From: Rhodococcus sp. H36-A4
GTDB taxonomy: Bacteria; Actinomycetota; Actinomycetes; Mycobacteriales; Mycobacteriaceae
DNA: 64,000 nucleotides
Assembly (NCBI RefSeq): GCF_027158005.1
Contig: NZ_JAPVLQ010000009.1
Coordinates: 1 to 64,000, forward strand
Direction: 5' to 3'
Shown: positions 7,051 to 15,293 of the stretch, piece by piece
Layout: each line of letters opens with the position of its first letter
Numbering within the stretch: the first letter of the stretch is position 1
Position numbers and translations under genes: made by a program
Notes under the pieces: generated by a model
What the model saw: the letters and a program-made list of their open reading frames with translations, nothing else
Databases searched by the model: none
What the model was told of the DNA's origin: nothing

Positions 7051-7716
7051 CTACTTCAGCTCGAATGCCTTGTCCGACACCGTGAATCTATGGCCGACCT
7101 GATCCAGGCAGGTGACCCCGGACGACTCTTCGACTCGGCATTCGAGCCCATTGGAACGTCCACTTCCAGGTACGGCGAGTGTGACGCCGTACGGCAATTC
7201 CTTCGCCGTCCCGTCGAATCGATGAAAGCGTGGATCGCCAGAGCTGAGAAACCTGGCAGGGGATCCGGCAGTGATCTCGATGGTGTTGGGAGCGACCGAA
7301 GACTCCGGAGCACCACTTCCCGCCACTCGCGGGGCCGAGCGAGGGAACTCACCGTGACACCCAGCGACGGAGGTCTCGGTGACGACGATCGCGCATTCGA
7401 ACTTGCCACTCGGGCTGGCGAAGTAGAAGAACCCGGCAGTGCTTTCGTACTGGGACGGGTCGGCGGTCGGTGGAGGACTGCTCGTCGTCGACTTTTCGGG
7501 GGTCGACTTTTCGGGGGTCGACTCGGTGGTTGTCGGGGCGGGCGAGGTCGTCGGCGAGAGTGGAGTCGCGGGAGTCGTGCGGACCACTGACGGTGGGTCG
7601 GTGTCGACGGTGGCAAGTGGCGCCGTCGCACTGCCGTCGACATCGGACCCGCATCCGAAAAGAACCAGGACGGACGCTGCAGCCACGGCAGCGCCGTATG
7701 CGCGTAGTCGGTTCAT
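7051..7716 (-). CDS. Putative lipoprotein with Ser/Thr/Pro-rich linker
   Basis: A 221-aa protein. The signal peptide ends in the lipobox LFGC, so the Cys should be lipidated. Residues ~30-85 are a Thr/Pro/Ser-rich linker that includes the tandem repeat STPEKSTPEKS, encoded by a 15-bp direct duplication (7487-7516). The C-terminal ~130 residues form a domain with four Cys (FECAIVV, VAGCHGEF, GLECRVEESSGVTCLDQ) that probably make two disulfides. This layout is typical of actinobacterial surface lipoproteins of unknown function. Convergent with the secreted protein gene to its left. Confidence 0.7.
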   Translation of the reverse strand: MNRLRAYGAAVAAASVLVLFGCGSDVDGSATAPLATVDTDPPSVVRTTPATPLSPTTSPAPTTTESTPEKSTPEKSTTSSPPPTADPSQYESTAGFFYFASPSGKFECAIVVTETSVAGCHGEFPRSAPRVAGSGAPESSVAPNTIEITAGSPARFLSSGDPRFHRFDGTAKELPYGVTLAVPGSGRSNGLECRVEESSGVTCLDQVGHRFTVSDKAFELK

Positions 7717-7804
7717 ATTGCCAGCTTAAAGCGGACGGGCAGGTCTCAGTAATTGGTACCTTGACCGGTATCGGATGTGCCTACGTCGGATACGGAGGAA
7801 CGCC

Positions 7805-9364
7805 ATGACCGAAGTCGAGCAAGCCGGCATGTGGACATGTCAGGTGCACACTCCGGACGGCGATGTGGTCGGGTACCGCGACGGCACGCACTTCGTGTGG
7901 AAGGGAATCCCATACGCGGCTCCGACCGCAGGCGATTATCGCTTCAGGTCTCCGCGGCCTGTGGAACCGTGGGCAGGAGCCCGGGATTGTCGACGTTTCG
8001 GTGATGTCGCACCCCAGGGCAAAGCTAATCCGGTGCCGATCGATCCGGCGATCCCGATGTCGGAGGACTGTTTGTCGGTGAATGTCTGGGCTCCCGAGCC
8101 CGACGGTCGACCTCGGCCGGTGATGGTGTGGATTCACGGGGGTGCCTACTCGCTCGGTTCCGCCGCACAGAGCGTCTACGACGGCAGGCGGCTGGCCGAA
8201 CTCGGTGATCTGGTGCTCGTCACCGTCAACTACCGCGTCGGGGCTTTCGGATTCCTCGACTTGTCGTCGTTCTCCACAGCGGAGACGGTCTTCGAGACGA
8301 ATCTCGGCTTGCGTGATCAGATCGCGGCACTCGAATGGGTGCAGCGGTGCGTGGAATCGTTCGGTGGTGATCCGTCGAACGTGACCGTGTTCGGCGAGTC
8401 CTCAGGCGGCGCGTCGGTCACGACACTGATGACCTCGCCGAAGGCCGAGGGACTGTTTCATCGCGCTATCGTGCAAAGTGCGCCCGCGACGTCGGTGTAC
8501 GGACCGGAACGCGCGGCGGCCGTGGCCACGAGATTCCTCGAACTCGTCGATATCACTCCGGATCGAATCGGAGAGTTGAAAACCGTCGACTTCATGCGGC
8601 TCGTGGAGGCGGGCGACACCCTGTGTTACGAGGTTCCGACGCGGGTGCCGGGCACATTGGGGCTCGCGCCGGTGGTCGACGGAGATATCGTCCCGCGGTA
8701 TCCAGTGGCAGCGTTCCAGAAGGGATACTCGCACCGCATCCCGTTGATCATCGGAACGAATCACGACGAGGCATCGATCTTCCGATTGATGAAGTCACCG
8801 TTGATGCCGGTCACGTCGGACACCGTCACAGAGATGTTTCGTGCGATCGCGAACGATCACTCGGACCTGCCGGCGTTCCGGATCGCAGAAATCATGTCGG
8901 CTTATCCGGATCGATCGAAATCAGCTGGTGCACTTGCGATGTCGCGAGATGCCGGATTCCGAATGCCGACCATGTGGATCGCGGACGCACACAGCAGGTT
9001 CGCGCCGGTCTGGATGTATCGATTCGACCATGCGACACCGATGCTGAAAGCTGCTCGTATAGGCGCGGGGCACGCGACCGAGTTGCCTTATGTATTCGGC
9101 AATTTCGGAACGTTGAATCGAGATCCGACATTCTGGCTCGGTGGCCGTAAGGCAACGACTGCAGTGTCGCTTCGTGTGATGAAGCGATGGGTCGCCTTCG
9201 CTCAGCACGGAGTCCCAGCCACCCTCGACGGTGCGAAGCATTGGGCGCCGTACGTCGAGCCGACGCGCTCCACACTTGTCATCGACGCCCCGGATTCTCT
9301 TGTCGAAGATCCGGACGCCGCTCTCCGCGCGGCATGGGGAGATCAAGTACTCGGCTTCACCTGA
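7805..9364 (+). CDS. Type-B carboxylesterase / lipase family alpha/beta hydrolase
   Basis: A 519-aa esterase of the para-nitrobenzyl-esterase/carboxylesterase family (PF00135). Landmarks: the EDCLSVNVW signature at ~88-95, oxyanion hole HGGAY at 111-115, nucleophile elbow GESSGGAS with Ser199, a catalytic acidic residue in GTNHDEAS, and the catalytic His in GAGHATELPYVFG. No signal peptide is seen, so it is probably cytoplasmic. GGAGG precedes the ATG at 7805. Natural substrate unknown. Single-gene unit, followed after ~60 nt by ligB on the same strand. Confidence 0.87.
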   Translation: MTEVEQAGMWTCQVHTPDGDVVGYRDGTHFVWKGIPYAAPTAGDYRFRSPRPVEPWAGARDCRRFGDVAPQGKANPVPIDPAIPMSEDCLSVNVWAPEPDGRPRPVMVWIHGGAYSLGSAAQSVYDGRRLAELGDLVLVTVNYRVGAFGFLDLSSFSTAETVFETNLGLRDQIAALEWVQRCVESFGGDPSNVTVFGESSGGASVTTLMTSPKAEGLFHRAIVQSAPATSVYGPERAAAVATRFLELVDITPDRIGELKTVDFMRLVEAGDTLCYEVPTRVPGTLGLAPVVDGDIVPRYPVAAFQKGYSHRIPLIIGTNHDEASIFRLMKSPLMPVTSDTVTEMFRAIANDHSDLPAFRIAEIMSAYPDRSKSAGALAMSRDAGFRMPTMWIADAHSRFAPVWMYRFDHATPMLKAARIGAGHATELPYVFGNFGTLNRDPTFWLGGRKATTAVSLRVMKRWVAFAQHGVPATLDGAKHWAPYVEPTRSTLVIDAPDSLVEDPDAALRAAWGDQVLGFT

Positions 9365-9427
9365 CGATGCCCGGGGTCGGTGGTTCGAGGTGGATTGAGG
9401 TGGTCCACTTCTGGATACTCACATCTG

Positions 9428-10945
9428 GTGTTGTTCATCCGAATCGTCGAGACCTCGTTGGCCGTGGGTGCCACTCGCTCCCGTAAGGCCAAGACCGAGG
9501 CGCTGAGGCTGTTGCTCACCGAGGTCGACCCGTCCGAGATTGCCACCGTCGTAGCGTGGCTGTCCGGTGAATTGCCGCAGGGCCGAATCGGCGTGGGCTG
9601 GCGGACCTTGGCCGATATCGACGTCGATCCGTCGGACAAGGGGACACTCACCGTCGCCGAGGTCGACACGAAGATCACGAAAATTGCCTCGACCTCTGGT
9701 CCGGGTTCGAGCGCCCGGCGTCGCGAGGTCCTGACGGATCTTCTTGGGCGGTCGACGAGCGACGAGCGAGTGTTTCTGGTTCGGTTGCTGACCGGCGAGT
9801 TGCGCCAGGGTGCGCTCGAAGGTGTCATGACCGACGCAATTGCTGCGGCGGCGGGACTGAAAATCGACCCGGTCCGACGGGCATTCATGCTCTCCGGGAA
9901 TCTATCGGCAACGGCGTCCGCTGCACTCGCCGGAGGCGAGACTGCGCTGGCGGCCTTCGAACTCGAGGTGGGACGCCCCGTGCGTCCGATGTTGGCCTCG
10001 CCCGTGGAGTCGTCGGCCGCGGCATGGACCGAATTCGCCGGCGAGGTGAGTTTGGAGTACAAACTGGACGGTGCTCGCATCCAGGTCCATCGAGCGGGTG
10101 AAGATGTGCATATCTACACCAGGACCCTGCGGGAGATCACCGACAGCGTGCCAGAGCTCGTCGAGTTGATCCGGGCGTTGCCGTGCACCAGCGTCGTACT
10201 CGATGGGGAAACCCTCGCACTCACCGACAGCGGCAGACCGCGTCCTTTTCAGGAGACGATGAGTCGGTTCGGTGCCCAGAGTGCCCACGAGTTGCTGCTG
10301 CAGCCGTACTTCTTCGACTGCCTGCATCTCGACGGCGTGGATCTGCTGGACGAACCGCTCGAACGGCGGCGGGCAGCACTCGAACAGGTTGCACCCACTC
10401 ATCGGATTCCGTCAGTGGTACGCCCGGCCGCCGAGGCCGTAGAAGAGTTCTTCGAGGAGGCATTGGCCGCCGGACACGAGGGTGTGATGGTCAAGTCGTT
10501 GTCGGCGCCTTACGCCGCTGGTCGACGCGGCCGCACGTGGCTGAAGGTCAAGCCCGAGCACACGTTGGATCTGGTGGTGCTCGGTGCGGAATGGGGCTAC
10601 GGCAGGCGGACGGGCCGGTTGTCCAATCTGCACCTCGGGGCGCGCGATCCGGACGGTGGGGATCCGATCATGGTCGGCAAGACATTCAAGGGGCTCACCG
10701 ATGCACTGCTGCGATGGCAGACCGACGAGTTTCCGAAACACGAGAGTTCTCGTGACGAGCACACCGTGTACGTTCATCCCGATCTTGTCGTCGAGATCGA
10801 ACTCGACGGCGTGCAGCGGAGCACTCGCTACGCAGGCGGAGTGGCGCTGCGATTCGCCCGGGTGCTCCGATACAGGCCCGACAAGACACTTGCGGAAGCC
10901 GATACGATCGATACCGTTCGCGCGCTCCTCCTGCCGTCCACCTGA
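9428..10945 (+). CDS. ligB: ATP-dependent DNA ligase LigB
   Basis: A 505-aa DNA ligase that seals nicks using ATP, an accessory to the essential NAD-dependent LigA. It has the N-terminal helical DNA-binding domain (VGATRSRKAKTEALRLLL..., WLSGELPQGRIGVGW), adenylylation motif I EYKLDGARIQVHR with Lys212, motif III-like YFFDCLHLDG, motif IV EGVMVKS and motif V WLKVKPEHTLDLVV. It then has an OB-fold with VGKTFKGLTDA and ALRFARVLRYRPDK. It matches M. tuberculosis LigB (Rv3062, ~507 aa) closely from memory. The GTG at 9428 is chosen because it reproduces that length; an in-frame ATG-like start 16 codons upstream is possible. Confidence 0.93.
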   Translation: MLFIRIVETSLAVGATRSRKAKTEALRLLLTEVDPSEIATVVAWLSGELPQGRIGVGWRTLADIDVDPSDKGTLTVAEVDTKITKIASTSGPGSSARRREVLTDLLGRSTSDERVFLVRLLTGELRQGALEGVMTDAIAAAAGLKIDPVRRAFMLSGNLSATASAALAGGETALAAFELEVGRPVRPMLASPVESSAAAWTEFAGEVSLEYKLDGARIQVHRAGEDVHIYTRTLREITDSVPELVELIRALPCTSVVLDGETLALTDSGRPRPFQETMSRFGAQSAHELLLQPYFFDCLHLDGVDLLDEPLERRRAALEQVAPTHRIPSVVRPAAEAVEEFFEEALAAGHEGVMVKSLSAPYAAGRRGRTWLKVKPEHTLDLVVLGAEWGYGRRTGRLSNLHLGARDPDGGDPIMVGKTFKGLTDALLRWQTDEFPKHESSRDEHTVYVHPDLVVEIELDGVQRSTRYAGGVALRFARVLRYRPDKTLAEADTIDTVRALLLPST

Positions 10946-10962
10946 GCGCTCGACGAGCTACG

Positions 10963-12345
10963 TCAGAGGATCGCGCCGGGATTGAGAATGCCGCTGGGAT
11001 CGAGGGCGGTCTTGATCCGTTGAGTGAGCTGCATAACGTCCGCTCCTACCTGGTCGGGCAGCCATGCCTTCTTCAGCCTGCCTACTCCGTGCTCGCCGGT
11101 GATGGTGCCGCCCAAGGTCAGTGCCAGGTCCATGATCGCCCCGAATGCGATGTTCGCCCGACGCGTCATATCGGCATCAGCAGGATCGAACACGATGAGC
11201 GGGTGAGTGTTTCCGTCTCCGGCGTGGGCAATGACCGCGACGAGTACGGCGTACTTTTCGGAGATTCGTTCGATACCTTCGACCAGATCGGGTAGCGCCG
11301 GAAGTGGCACACCGACGTCCTCGAGAAGCAGACTGCCGAGACGTTCGACAGCGGGAATCGCGAATCGCCTTGCAGCAGCGAAAGCCTCGCCCTCGTCCGG
11401 ATCTTCGGTTGTGAAGACTTCGGTTGCACCAGCCTCGGTGCACGCGGCCGCCATGATCTCGATTTCATGCGCGCGGTCGTCACCGGGGGAGTCCGAACGG
11501 GCAATCAGCATCGCTGCGGCTCCGCGGTCCAGGCCCATGTTCATCGCGTCCTCGACCGCGCCGATCGACGCTCGATCCATGAACTCGAGCATCGATGGCC
11601 GAAGCGAGCGGGTGATCGCGAGGATGGCTGTGGTCGCGTCACGAACCGAGGAGAACGACGCGACGACGGTGCTGGCCGGCGGTTGGGCCGGAATGAGGCG
11701 CACGGTGATCTCGGTGATGATGCCGAGCGTTCCCTCGCTGCCGATGAATAGTTTGGTCAGTGAGAGGCCTGCAACATCTTTCAGGCGCGGTCCGCCGAGT
11801 CGTACCGCGGTGCCATCGGCGAGAACAACCTCGAGACCGAGCACATAATCGGCGGTCACCCCGTATTTGACGCAGCACAGACCGCCAGCGTTCGTAGCAG
11901 CATTCCCGCCGATCGAACACATCTCGAACGATGACGGATCCGGCGGGTACCAGAGCCCATGTTCGGCAGCAGCCTTCTTGACTTCGACGTTGAACAATCC
12001 GGGTTGGGTGACCGCGATGCGGGTGACCGGATCGACCGTGATGTCACGCATCAGTTCGGTGCTGAGCACGATTCCGCCGTCGACGGCCGTCGCGCCACCG
12101 GACAGTCCGGATCCAGCTCCCCGAGGAACTACCGAAATACGATGTGTGCTGGCCCATTTCATGACGTTCTGAACATCGAGAGTGCAGGTGGCTCGAACTA
12201 CCGCCAGGGGTGTTCCGGCATCCGGGTCCTTGGCCCAATCGCGGCGGTAGCCCTCCATCAGATCAGGATCGGTGAGGACCGCGCCGTCGGGCAACGACCG
12301 CTTCAACTCGAGCAGCCGCGGATCCAGTTCGATCGGTGCACTCAT
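10963..12345 (-). CDS. FAD-linked oxidase, GlcD / D-lactate dehydrogenase type
   Basis: A 460-aa flavoprotein of the VAO/PCMH superfamily, GlcD branch, which oxidises 2-hydroxy acids such as glycolate or D-lactate. The FAD-binding segments are visible: VVPRGAGSGLSGGATAVDGGIVLS (~71-95), WYPPDPSSFEMCSIGGNAATNAGG (~132-155) and LFIGSEGTLGIITEITVRL (~198-216). The C-terminal catalytic half ends with HAGDGNTHP, GTITGEHGVGRLKKAWL and DPSGILNPG. No GlcE/GlcF partner genes are adjacent, so it probably acts alone or with electron carriers encoded elsewhere; substrate unassigned. Convergent with ligB. Confidence 0.87.
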   Translation of the reverse strand: MSAPIELDPRLLELKRSLPDGAVLTDPDLMEGYRRDWAKDPDAGTPLAVVRATCTLDVQNVMKWASTHRISVVPRGAGSGLSGGATAVDGGIVLSTELMRDITVDPVTRIAVTQPGLFNVEVKKAAAEHGLWYPPDPSSFEMCSIGGNAATNAGGLCCVKYGVTADYVLGLEVVLADGTAVRLGGPRLKDVAGLSLTKLFIGSEGTLGIITEITVRLIPAQPPASTVVASFSSVRDATTAILAITRSLRPSMLEFMDRASIGAVEDAMNMGLDRGAAAMLIARSDSPGDDRAHEIEIMAAACTEAGATEVFTTEDPDEGEAFAAARRFAIPAVERLGSLLLEDVGVPLPALPDLVEGIERISEKYAVLVAVIAHAGDGNTHPLIVFDPADADMTRRANIAFGAIMDLALTLGGTITGEHGVGRLKKAWLPDQVGADVMQLTQRIKTALDPSGILNPGAIL

Positions 12346-12412
12346 CGCTCATCCTCGTCTCGATCTCGGCTCTCGCTGTCGAGGGTATGGGTCGGATGGG
12401 GATCGCGAGTCG

Positions 12413-12925
12413 TTACTGATTGCGTTGCAGCGTCAGTTCGGCGAGCTTCGTCGCACCTACGCAGGGGTCGACGGCCCCGCCGCGATATTGCACCCACCAG
12501 GTGATTACGCCGGTATACGCGGCGGTGATCCCACACGATGCGGGATCACCCGGCCGGCGTGAGAGAAAAGCGTTCGTACCGGCAACCGTGACGGGTTCGA
12601 CTGCGTAGTTCAGCTGTTCGGCCAGTGCCCGCTCACGACCGAGAGAATTGTTCTCGAACCAGGCGAATGTGACGTCGACCAAGCCTGCGGCCCCGGTGCC
12701 CGTCCACATGCACACTGCACCGTAGAAGTACTGTTCCACGACATCCGCCTGGACGGATTCGGCGATCTTGTCGTTCGGGACGGCCGTGCATTCCTGCAGC
12801 AATTTGTCGAACTGCGAATCGCCGCCCAATCCGGCAGGAGTGGGTGTTCCTTCGATGGTGGTACTGCAGCCGGTGAGTAGCAATGTTGCTGTCACCGCGG
12901 CAACTCGCGTGCGAGTTCGGTTCAT
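12413..12925 (-). CDS. DUF3558-like lipoprotein (downstream member of a pair)
   Basis: A 170-aa protein. The signal peptide MNRTRTRVAAVTATLLLTGC carries a lipobox (LTGC). The mature part has the DUF3558-like layout common among mycobacterial lipoproteins: an early cysteine (LLQECTAVPND), CMWTGTG...VTFAWFENNSLGRERALAEQL, then ASCGITAAY and a Cys near the C-terminus. ATG at 12925 is preferred over a GTG at 12934 because AGGTGAG gives a ribosome-binding site for the ATG. It starts directly after the paralogous upstream gene, so the two are co-transcribed. Function of the family is unknown. Confidence 0.72.
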   Translation of the reverse strand: MNRTRTRVAAVTATLLLTGCSTTIEGTPTPAGLGGDSQFDKLLQECTAVPNDKIAESVQADVVEQYFYGAVCMWTGTGAAGLVDVTFAWFENNSLGRERALAEQLNYAVEPVTVAGTNAFLSRRPGDPASCGITAAYTGVITWWVQYRGGAVDPCVGATKLAELTLQRNQ

Positions 12926-12934
12926 CGCTCTCAC

Positions 12935-13471
12935 CTATTTCGCATTCGCTACGGTTGCGCGGGCCAGGTCCTCGACAACCTCGCAACTGTCCCGAGGGGG
13001 TACTGCAAAGGCATAGTTCAGCGACCAATGCAGAAATCCGTCCCCCGATTCGACTCCCGCTTCACATGAAGTGTCGGCGCCCTTGGCGGTGAAACCGGGG
13101 TGTCCCTCGACGTCGATGTACGCGATCTCGCGACCGATCTGTGCGGCGACGGATCGTTCACGGTCGATCGGACTACCTCGATACCACGTGAACATGGCGT
13201 ACGCGCCGGAATTGGAAGCCTCCCACCTGCAGCGGACACCATTTTTGGACGAGGAGGCAATAGCGGGGACTCCGGTGATCGAACCCAACTGCTCGTCTGT
13301 CATCGAACCGCACTCTCCGACGAAGAGTTCCTCCGTGGCTGGTGTCGGGGCTGCCGTGGAACTCGTCGAATCGAGAGTGGATGCCGAGTTCTCCGCCGAA
13401 CAGCCGGCGGCAGCAAGGACCAGCACTGCGACGCCCAACGGAATTCCGCGCTTCCACACGTCCAGAACCAT
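12935..13471 (-). CDS. DUF3558-like lipoprotein (upstream member of a pair)
   Basis: A 178-aa protein with signal peptide WKRGIPLGVAVLVLAAAGCSAEN (lipobox AAGC) and a Ser/Thr/Ala linker. Its domain parallels its downstream neighbour: LFVGECGSMTDEQLGSITG, VRCRWEASNSGAYAMFTWYRGSPIDRERSVAAQIG, DTSCEAGVES, DSCEVVEDLA. Shared features (four Cys, CxW, ERxxAxQ) indicate a tandem duplication. Start chosen at the ATG at 13471, which begins a normal signal peptide; the open frame extends 32 codons further upstream without conservation. Role in the cell envelope unknown. Confidence 0.72.
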   Translation of the reverse strand: MVLDVWKRGIPLGVAVLVLAAAGCSAENSASTLDSTSSTAAPTPATEELFVGECGSMTDEQLGSITGVPAIASSSKNGVRCRWEASNSGAYAMFTWYRGSPIDRERSVAAQIGREIAYIDVEGHPGFTAKGADTSCEAGVESGDGFLHWSLNYAFAVPPRDSCEVVEDLARATVANAK

Positions 13472-13597
13472 ACCGATTCGGCAGATTCGACGCGGAGAGG
13501 ACCTGGCCAGTGAAGTCACATCTGTCACATCAGCCACTCTGTTACCCGATCGATGCAGCGACGACACGAAAACGCGTGGCTGTTGAGGCTAGCGTCC

Positions 13598-13633
13598 ACC
13601 ACTAGTGGTAGCTGCTCGGCGACCCGGCCGGGT
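13598..13633. promoter_or_regulatory. Two perfect 12-bp palindromes upstream of the small-protein gene
   Basis: ACCACTAGTGGT (13598-13609) and ACCCGGCCGGGT (13622-13633) are both perfect palindromes. They end 20 nt before the ATG of the next gene, just ahead of its AAGGAGGG ribosome-binding site. They could be operators; no regulator can be assigned. Confidence 0.35.
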
Positions 13634-13652
13634 ACCAAGGAGGGCGAGAAAC

Positions 13653-13964
13653 ATGATGGATTCCACCAGCAAGTCCTGGACTTTCGTCTCCGCGATCTTC
13701 TCGTACGAATTCCAAGGCGGCGGAGTCGATTACGACACCATCGAGATGATCCATCGCGGCGACGTTCACGAGTGGATCGTTGCGCTCGAACTATCCGGAC
13801 TCTTCGATCGAGCGGTCGTCGAACACGTGGAGATCACGTGGAAGCGACAACCTCGGCTACTCCTGGACACTCTTCTCGTCGACGCGGACGAGATGACCCG
13901 CAAAAGATGCGATATGGCATGGGCGTCGCTCGACCGTCTCGCGCCCATCGCCCAGTCCGGTTAG
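13653..13964 (+). CDS. Small conserved protein of unknown function (paralogue 1)
   Basis: A 103-aa acidic, helical protein without membrane segment or signal peptide. A strong AAGGAGGG lies 8 nt before the ATG. It is clearly related to the product of 20553-20930: both contain F-x-YEF, then V-x-EW-x2-ALE-x-SGLF, W-x3-P-x2-L, and D-x-DE-x-T-x2-R. I do not recognise the family. Its stop codon overlaps the stop of the convergent peptidase E gene (TTAG at 13961-13964). The strong ribosome-binding site suggests substantial expression. Confidence 0.7.
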   Translation: MMDSTSKSWTFVSAIFSYEFQGGGVDYDTIEMIHRGDVHEWIVALELSGLFDRAVVEHVEITWKRQPRLLLDTLLVDADEMTRKRCDMAWASLDRLAPIAQSG

Positions 13965-14599
13965 AGAAAGATAGGTAGTTCGCCGTCGATCACGACTACC
14001 TGCTCGTCGGTCAATGTCCGGTACGGGATGTTCTCTAGCTCGTACTGCGACACCATCTTCGGTCCGGAACCGTTGTCGTCGAGGATCGATCCGAAATGCG
14101 GCACTACCGCGAAATCGATCAGGCCGAGCCCGTCCCACACAACTTTGGTGCTGGTTGCCGGTAACACCTCGTCCGGATCGTCGGCCACCTCGACGCCGCG
14201 CAAGGTGGTCGACACGACACACGCGCCTGCGCTGTAACCGCCGTAGGTGAGGGTCCCCTCGCGCACTCGACGCGCGATTGCCCCGTCCGCCCCGCTGCGG
14301 CTCAATTGCGCACGTAGAACAAAGGTGTTGCCACCGCGAACCCAGACGGTGTCGTAGCGATCGAGCTCTTTCGCCAGTTGCGCAGGGCGGTCGACGAACG
14401 AGCGTAGGTCGAGTTCGTGTGGATCGAATCCGAGTTTCCGCAGATCTCGTACTTCGGTGGCGACTGCCGACTGACGGGCGGTGCTCGGCCATCCGTCGGC
14501 GGCGGAGGCGATGACCGCGATCCGTCCCGGCATTCCCGTCAACGCCAAGAACTCGTCTACGTGATCACCGAACCGGTACGACGCCAGGAACATTTTCAT
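13961..14599 (-). CDS. pepE: Peptidase E (S51) family protein
   Basis: A 212-aa cytosolic protein of the S51 family, which contains alpha-aspartyl dipeptidase and cyanophycinase-like enzymes. The nucleophile elbow YGGYSAGA carries Ser123 and the preceding loop WVRGGNTFVLRAQL (~86-99) is conserved. A His later in the chain (VVPHFGS) would complete the active site. Length fits the family. The ATG overlaps the HIT gene stop (ATGA), so it is the second gene of a two-gene unit. Substrate unproven. Confidence 0.82.
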   Translation of the reverse strand: MKMFLASYRFGDHVDEFLALTGMPGRIAVIASAADGWPSTARQSAVATEVRDLRKLGFDPHELDLRSFVDRPAQLAKELDRYDTVWVRGGNTFVLRAQLSRSGADGAIARRVREGTLTYGGYSAGACVVSTTLRGVEVADDPDEVLPATSTKVVWDGLGLIDFAVVPHFGSILDDNGSGPKMVSQYELENIPYRTLTDEQVVVIDGELPIFL

Positions 14600-15036
14600 G
14601 GTCGACCTTCTTGGGACAATCGAAGGATGCCCTCCTTGATCGCGTCCGCGGTCTCCTCCGGTTTGCGTAACCGTCGAAAGACGAACCCTCCCGCGAAGCG
14701 CAGCTTGTCACCCGCCCACCTGGGAACGACATGAAGATGGGTGTGGAAGACGGTCTGGAAAGCAGCCCGCCCATCGTTGACAACGAGATTGGCGCCGTCG
14801 GCATTCAGATCCGAACGCCGAAGTGCGCGTGAAAGGTGATGACCGGCTGCGAATACAGCCGCGCCGAGTATCGGATCCAACGAGTCGAGATCAGCGGCGT
14901 GCGCTTTCGGGACAACCAGTACGTGCCCCCTGGCGACAGGGCGAATATCCAGAAACGCCAACACGTCGTCTGTTTCGAACACGATCGTCGCCGGTAGGAC
15001 GCCTTCGACGATGCCGCAAAAAACGCACTCGATCAT
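14596..15036 (-). CDS. HIT family nucleotide hydrolase/transferase
   Basis: A 146-aa protein. The histidine triad is HTHLHVVP with H98, H100 and H102 (H-x-H-x-H pattern). N-terminal CVFCGIVEG and ARGHVLVVPKAH are typical of the HINT/Fhit-like bacterial branch, which hydrolyses nucleoside phosphoramidates or dinucleoside polyphosphates. It is translationally coupled to pepE (ATGA). The pairing may be only positional. Confidence 0.88.
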   Translation of the reverse strand: MIECVFCGIVEGVLPATIVFETDDVLAFLDIRPVARGHVLVVPKAHAADLDSLDPILGAAVFAAGHHLSRALRRSDLNADGANLVVNDGRAAFQTVFHTHLHVVPRWAGDKLRFAGGFVFRRLRKPEETADAIKEGILRLSQEGRP

Positions 15037-15293
15037 TGGGTCTACAGTAGGCGAGCCTCTACCTGTCGGGCACCTATGACGTCGATCACGTTGGGTGGCA
15101 TACCCGCACGTCGCGATACATCGCGCTCGCTTCCGGGTGGAACTTACTGTGGCGTGGGTTACCTAAGATCTATCGACTCTGGCTATCATCAGTGACCTTG
15201 TGCCTTTTCGCATGGATTCGCCTCCTCGTCGCGTGGATGAAGTAGCCATTCGACGAAACCGTAGGCGCCAATCAACTCACGAAAGTCGGAGAT

